From contig DNJM01000173.1 in the NCBI GenBank assembly GCA_003489085.1, positions 1 through 7,745 on the forward strand: 7,745 nt of DNA. The letters are read 5' to 3'. The DNA comes from Lachnospiraceae bacterium. GTDB taxonomy: Bacteria; Bacillota; Clostridia; Lachnospirales; Lachnospiraceae. The translations under genes were made by a program, and so were the position numbers. This document shows, piece by piece, positions 5,998-7,745 of this stretch (its first letter is position 1; every line of letters begins with the position of its first letter). Below the pieces are notes generated by a model. The model was not told the DNA's origin. It searched no databases and saw nothing but the letters and a program-made list of their open reading frames with translations.

Positions 5998-6759
5998 TTA
6001 TAACCTTTTCTGAATTTCCAGTTTATAGCGATTCAAAATCTCCGCAAATACCCGGATCTTCTCCTCACTCATCCGAAGAGACGGCGCGCTGATACTCAGT
6101 CCTCCCTCCGGCTTTCCTTCATGGTTGCATAACGCAACCCCCACACATTTGATGCCGAACATCAATTCCATATCATCCAGTCCATATTGCCGCTCAGCGG
6201 TTAACTTCAATTCCTTTTCCAGCTCCCCACGGTCTGTAATCGTATTTTCTGTAAATGCCTCTAACGGTTCTTTTAACAGTTCGTCCCGTTCCGCCCTGCT
6301 CATACCGGCGAGAATCGCTTTGCCCACGCTGGTGCAGTGCATCCTGGCACGCTCCCCCGTGACGATACTGCCCGAAAGCTTCTGAGCTTCCGGATAAACA
6401 GCCTCTAAATATACGACCTCCTCCCCTCTGGGTATGGACAGATATACAACCTCTCCCGCTTCCTCCGCGATCCGGCGCATAAACGGCACCGCGATCCGGC
6501 TGATATCCAGATTCTCACGCAGAGCCCGGCTCAATGTGAACACAGCCGTTCCAAGGCGGAACTTACCGGAATCCGGGTCCTGTTCCAGATAGTCCATGGC
6601 TTTAAAAGTGGAAAGGATATTATGAACGTTGCTCTTATACAACCCCATCTTTTCACTGATCTCCGTCACCCCGAGCGGCTGCTTTTCCACAAAGCATTCC
6701 AGCACCTGCAGCGCTTTTTGCAGACTCTTAATTTTGATTTCTGTTCCTTCACTTTTCAT
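5998..6759 (-). CDS. IclR-family transcriptional regulator
   Basis: A 253-residue protein with the standard IclR layout and length. A winged helix-turn-helix covers about residues 10-75, with LGVTEISEKMGLYKSNVHNI (29-48) as the DNA-reading part. It is followed by the effector domain, with HCTSVGKAILAG (141-152), YGLDDMELMFGIKCVGVAL (192-210) and GGLSISAPSLRM (219-230). These are the recognised IclR signatures. IclR proteins bind as dimers or tetramers to short dyads near promoters and respond to small metabolites, often intermediates of the pathway they control. The ATG (6757-6759) has a G-rich ribosome binding site (GGGGGG, 6767-6772). It lies immediately upstream of the operon in the same direction, separated by 228 bases that contain paired dyads. 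It is therefore the likely local regulator, perhaps sensing a 2-oxo acid or carboxylic acid (inference). No strong terminator is visible after it. Confidence 0.92.
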   Translation of the reverse strand: MKSEGTEIKIKSLQKALQVLECFVEKQPLGVTEISEKMGLYKSNVHNILSTFKAMDYLEQDPDSGKFRLGTAVFTLSRALRENLDISRIAVPFMRRIAEEAGEVVYLSIPRGEEVVYLEAVYPEAQKLSGSIVTGERARMHCTSVGKAILAGMSRAERDELLKEPLEAFTENTITDRGELEKELKLTAERQYGLDDMELMFGIKCVGVALCNHEGKPEGGLSISAPSLRMSEEKIRVFAEILNRYKLEIQKRL

Positions 6760-6821
6760 GAATCATCCCCCCTGTTTGAAAATAACCGCAAATGCAACAT
6801 GCAGTTATTTTTTATAAAATA

Positions 6822-6836
6822 CATTTTCTGACAGTT
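6822..6836. promoter_or_regulatory. CodY-box-like sequence overlapping the iclR-type gene's -10
   Basis: CATTTTCTGACAGTT matches the CodY consensus AATTTTCWGAAAATT at 12 of 15 positions. It overlaps the likely -10 of the regulator gene. CodY responds to branched-chain amino acids and GTP, which would suit this operon. A three-mismatch match in AT-rich DNA is common, so this is a weak call. Confidence 0.3.
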
Positions 6837-6862
6837 TAGCATAATCAGGAGGATATTGACAA
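6833..6862 (-). promoter_or_regulatory. Probable promoter of the IclR-family gene
   Basis: On the minus strand TTGTCA (6862-6857), an 18-base spacer and TAAACT (6838-6833), with the extended -10 TG one base ahead (6841-6840). A start near 6826 would give a leader of about 65 nt. Confidence 0.45.
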
Positions 6863-6889
6863 TACTAAAATCAAAACAAATTTTGTATT
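6861..6889. other. Imperfect AT-rich dyad near the iclR-type promoter
   Basis: AATACTAAA and its partner TTTTGTATT form an imperfect inverted repeat (outer arms AATAC and GTATT exact) centred near 6875. It lies just upstream of the regulator's -35, in the gap between divergent genes. It could be an operator, but it shares no half-site with the GTTCT repeats, and AT-richness makes chance plausible. Confidence 0.25.
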
Positions 6890-7032
6890 CGTACACAATG
6901 CTTGTCTGTGCCATTATATGCAACAATTACTTGGGCTGCTGCAGTTCATGAAAACTGCCTCTGGAAGGAATCCTTGTCTTATGATAAACTATTTCCAGTG
7001 ATCATTTCATATTATCATCAGGAGGAATTGTC

Positions 7033-7434
7033 ATGAAGCACCCAGAAAATAAGAGTTCCGGCCATGTACAGAGTTTTATCTTCAATACGGCCATGCTGCT
7101 TGAACTTCTTGTGGCTCTGATTATAATCTTCGCTCTCATCATCATGTTTGCCCATGTACCAATCGATCTGAAAATTCTGGTGGAAAACAGGGAATTTAAC
7201 CAGTTTCTAAAAAAGATGTTCGACCTGATTATCGGCATCGAGCTTTTAAAAATGCTGTGCCGACATGATCTGGATTCCATCGTTGAAGTTCTCCTGTTCT
7301 CCGTGGCCCGGGAAATAATCATTGAACACATGCCCATTTATTTTGAGCTGGTGGGAATCATTTCCATTGCCATTCTGTTCCTCATAAGAAAATATCTGTT
7401 TATCTCCGCACTGAACAAAACAGACGAAAATTGA
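7033..7434 (+). CDS. Small membrane protein, PsiE-like
   Basis: A 133-residue protein with about four hydrophobic segments: roughly residues 14-41, 62-75, 82-97 and 103-124. The stretch ELLKMLCRHDLDSIVEVLLF plus SVAREIIIEH (70-99), with charged residues between helices, and the overall length resemble the phosphate-starvation-inducible PsiE family (E. coli PsiE is 136 residues). The function of that family is not established. AGGAGG (7020-7025) lies 7 bases before the ATG, a strong start. The gene is divergent from the regulator and the catabolic operon, so it is probably independent. No clear promoter is seen; TATGAT at 6980-6985 lacks a good -35. The stop codon lies inside the stem of the following terminator. 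The PsiE assignment comes from pattern recognition and should be taken as likely rather than certain. Confidence 0.7.
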   Translation: MKHPENKSSGHVQSFIFNTAMLLELLVALIIIFALIIMFAHVPIDLKILVENREFNQFLKKMFDLIIGIELLKMLCRHDLDSIVEVLLFSVAREIIIEHMPIYFELVGIISIAILFLIRKYLFISALNKTDEN

Positions 7435-7468
7435 GCAGGACATTTCCGTCCTGCTCAATATTTCTTGT
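7430..7468 (+). terminator. Intrinsic terminator after the PsiE-like gene
   Basis: ATTGAGCAGGAC (7430-7441) and GTCCTGCTCAAT (7448-7459) form a perfect 12-bp stem with a 6-base loop, followed by ATTTCTTGT, a modest T-rich tail. The gene's TGA (7432-7434) is part of the stem. The tail is interrupted, so termination may be partial. Confidence 0.75.
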
Positions 7469-7745
7469 GATGCCATGAGCGCCCATGTCGCCATCGTCTT
7501 TGCCCGTTACATAATGCTGTCGGTAGCGCAGCGTGAAAATGAGGACGGCAAGACGATCCGCGAACTCTGTTTCTGCCTGCTGGATGAAATGGGGGACATC
7601 ACGTTCAGTCGTTCCATGTGTATCATCATAAACGCACTAATGGACACTGTGATGGAATACTTCCATATTACAGAAACCTGGCTGGAGAAATTCACAGCCA
7701 GCTTTGTTCAGCGTCTCCCCCAATATATGCAGGATGCATTGGAAC
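7460..7745 (+). pseudogene. C-terminal remnant of an IS4-type transposase, runs off the right edge
   Basis: An open frame (7463 onward, no stop before the edge) reads SCDAMSAHVAIVFARYIMLS and continues through RENEDGKTIRELCFCLLDEM to SFVQRLPQYMQDALE. This resembles the C-terminal end of IS4-like DDE transposases common in Clostridia, where a similar SAHVAIVFxRY stretch follows the last catalytic region. The upstream catalytic domain is absent: the recognisable frame starts right beside the preceding terminator stem, so only the tail of the protein is here. No start codon with a ribosome binding site is seen; the ATG at 7475 lies within the conserved stretch. The piece most likely marks an old insertion that lost its left part. 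The family level is from memory of such sequences. Confidence 0.7.

Noticed and set aside
6856..6951. Short plus-strand reading frame of 31 codons from TTG at 6856, with AGGAGG at 6847-6852, or 17 codons from ATG at 6898
   Set aside because: The Shine-Dalgarno is only 3 bases from the TTG, the ATG has none, and the sequence lies over the iclR-type promoter; no recognisable peptide.
6941..6958. Hairpin GCAGTT-CATGAA-AACTGC
   Set aside because: Only a 6-bp stem with no T-tract, in an untranslated gap; too weak to assign a role.

Overview
The window looks like chromosomal DNA of a low-to-mid GC anaerobic Firmicute, most likely a gut Lachnospiraceae or related Clostridia. The grounds are strong AGGAGG-type ribosome binding sites, tight gene packing, a ferredoxin-linked 2-oxoacid oxidoreductase, an acyl-CoA synthetase of the ADP-forming type and an IS4-like transposase remnant. 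The family is an inference from gene content and style; no marker gene is present.

Layout. About 90% of the genes lie on the minus strand and read right to left. An IclR-family regulator (6759-5998) comes first. A 228-base gap follows, with a near-consensus promoter and a leader of about 136 nt. The leader carries two copies of a 25-bp dyad-containing repeat with a hairpin between them. Then come a Glu/Leu/Phe/Val-type amino acid dehydrogenase (5769-4597), an MFS transporter (4544-3309), a structured 102-bp spacer element bounded by direct repeats (3306-3205), and the four subunits of a VOR/KOR-type 2-oxoacid:ferredoxin oxidoreductase: delta ferredoxin, alpha VorB, beta TPP subunit and gamma (3188-627). 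The last gene, which runs off the left edge, is the N-terminal part of an acyl-CoA synthetase (NDP-forming) (590-1). On the plus strand at the right are a small PsiE-like membrane protein (7033-7434), a terminator, and the C-terminal piece of a transposase that runs off the right edge.

How the genes fit together (inference). The order suggests one oxidative amino acid fermentation unit. The transporter moves substrate or product. The dehydrogenase deaminates an amino acid to its 2-oxo acid with NAD(P)+. The four-subunit TPP/Fe-S enzyme oxidatively decarboxylates that acid to an acyl-CoA, with electrons going to ferredoxin. The acyl-CoA synthetase then makes ATP and a free carboxylic acid. The dehydrogenase lacks the lysine and serine that define glutamate specificity in true glutamate dehydrogenases, and the alpha subunit is of the VorB type. 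The substrate is therefore more likely a branched-chain, aromatic or other non-acidic amino acid than glutamate. The products would be branched-chain or aryl-acetic acids.

The gap 6760-7032 holds only regulatory signals (iclR promoter, a partial CodY-like match, an AT-rich dyad) and the ribosome binding site of the PsiE-like gene. I see no further gene there.
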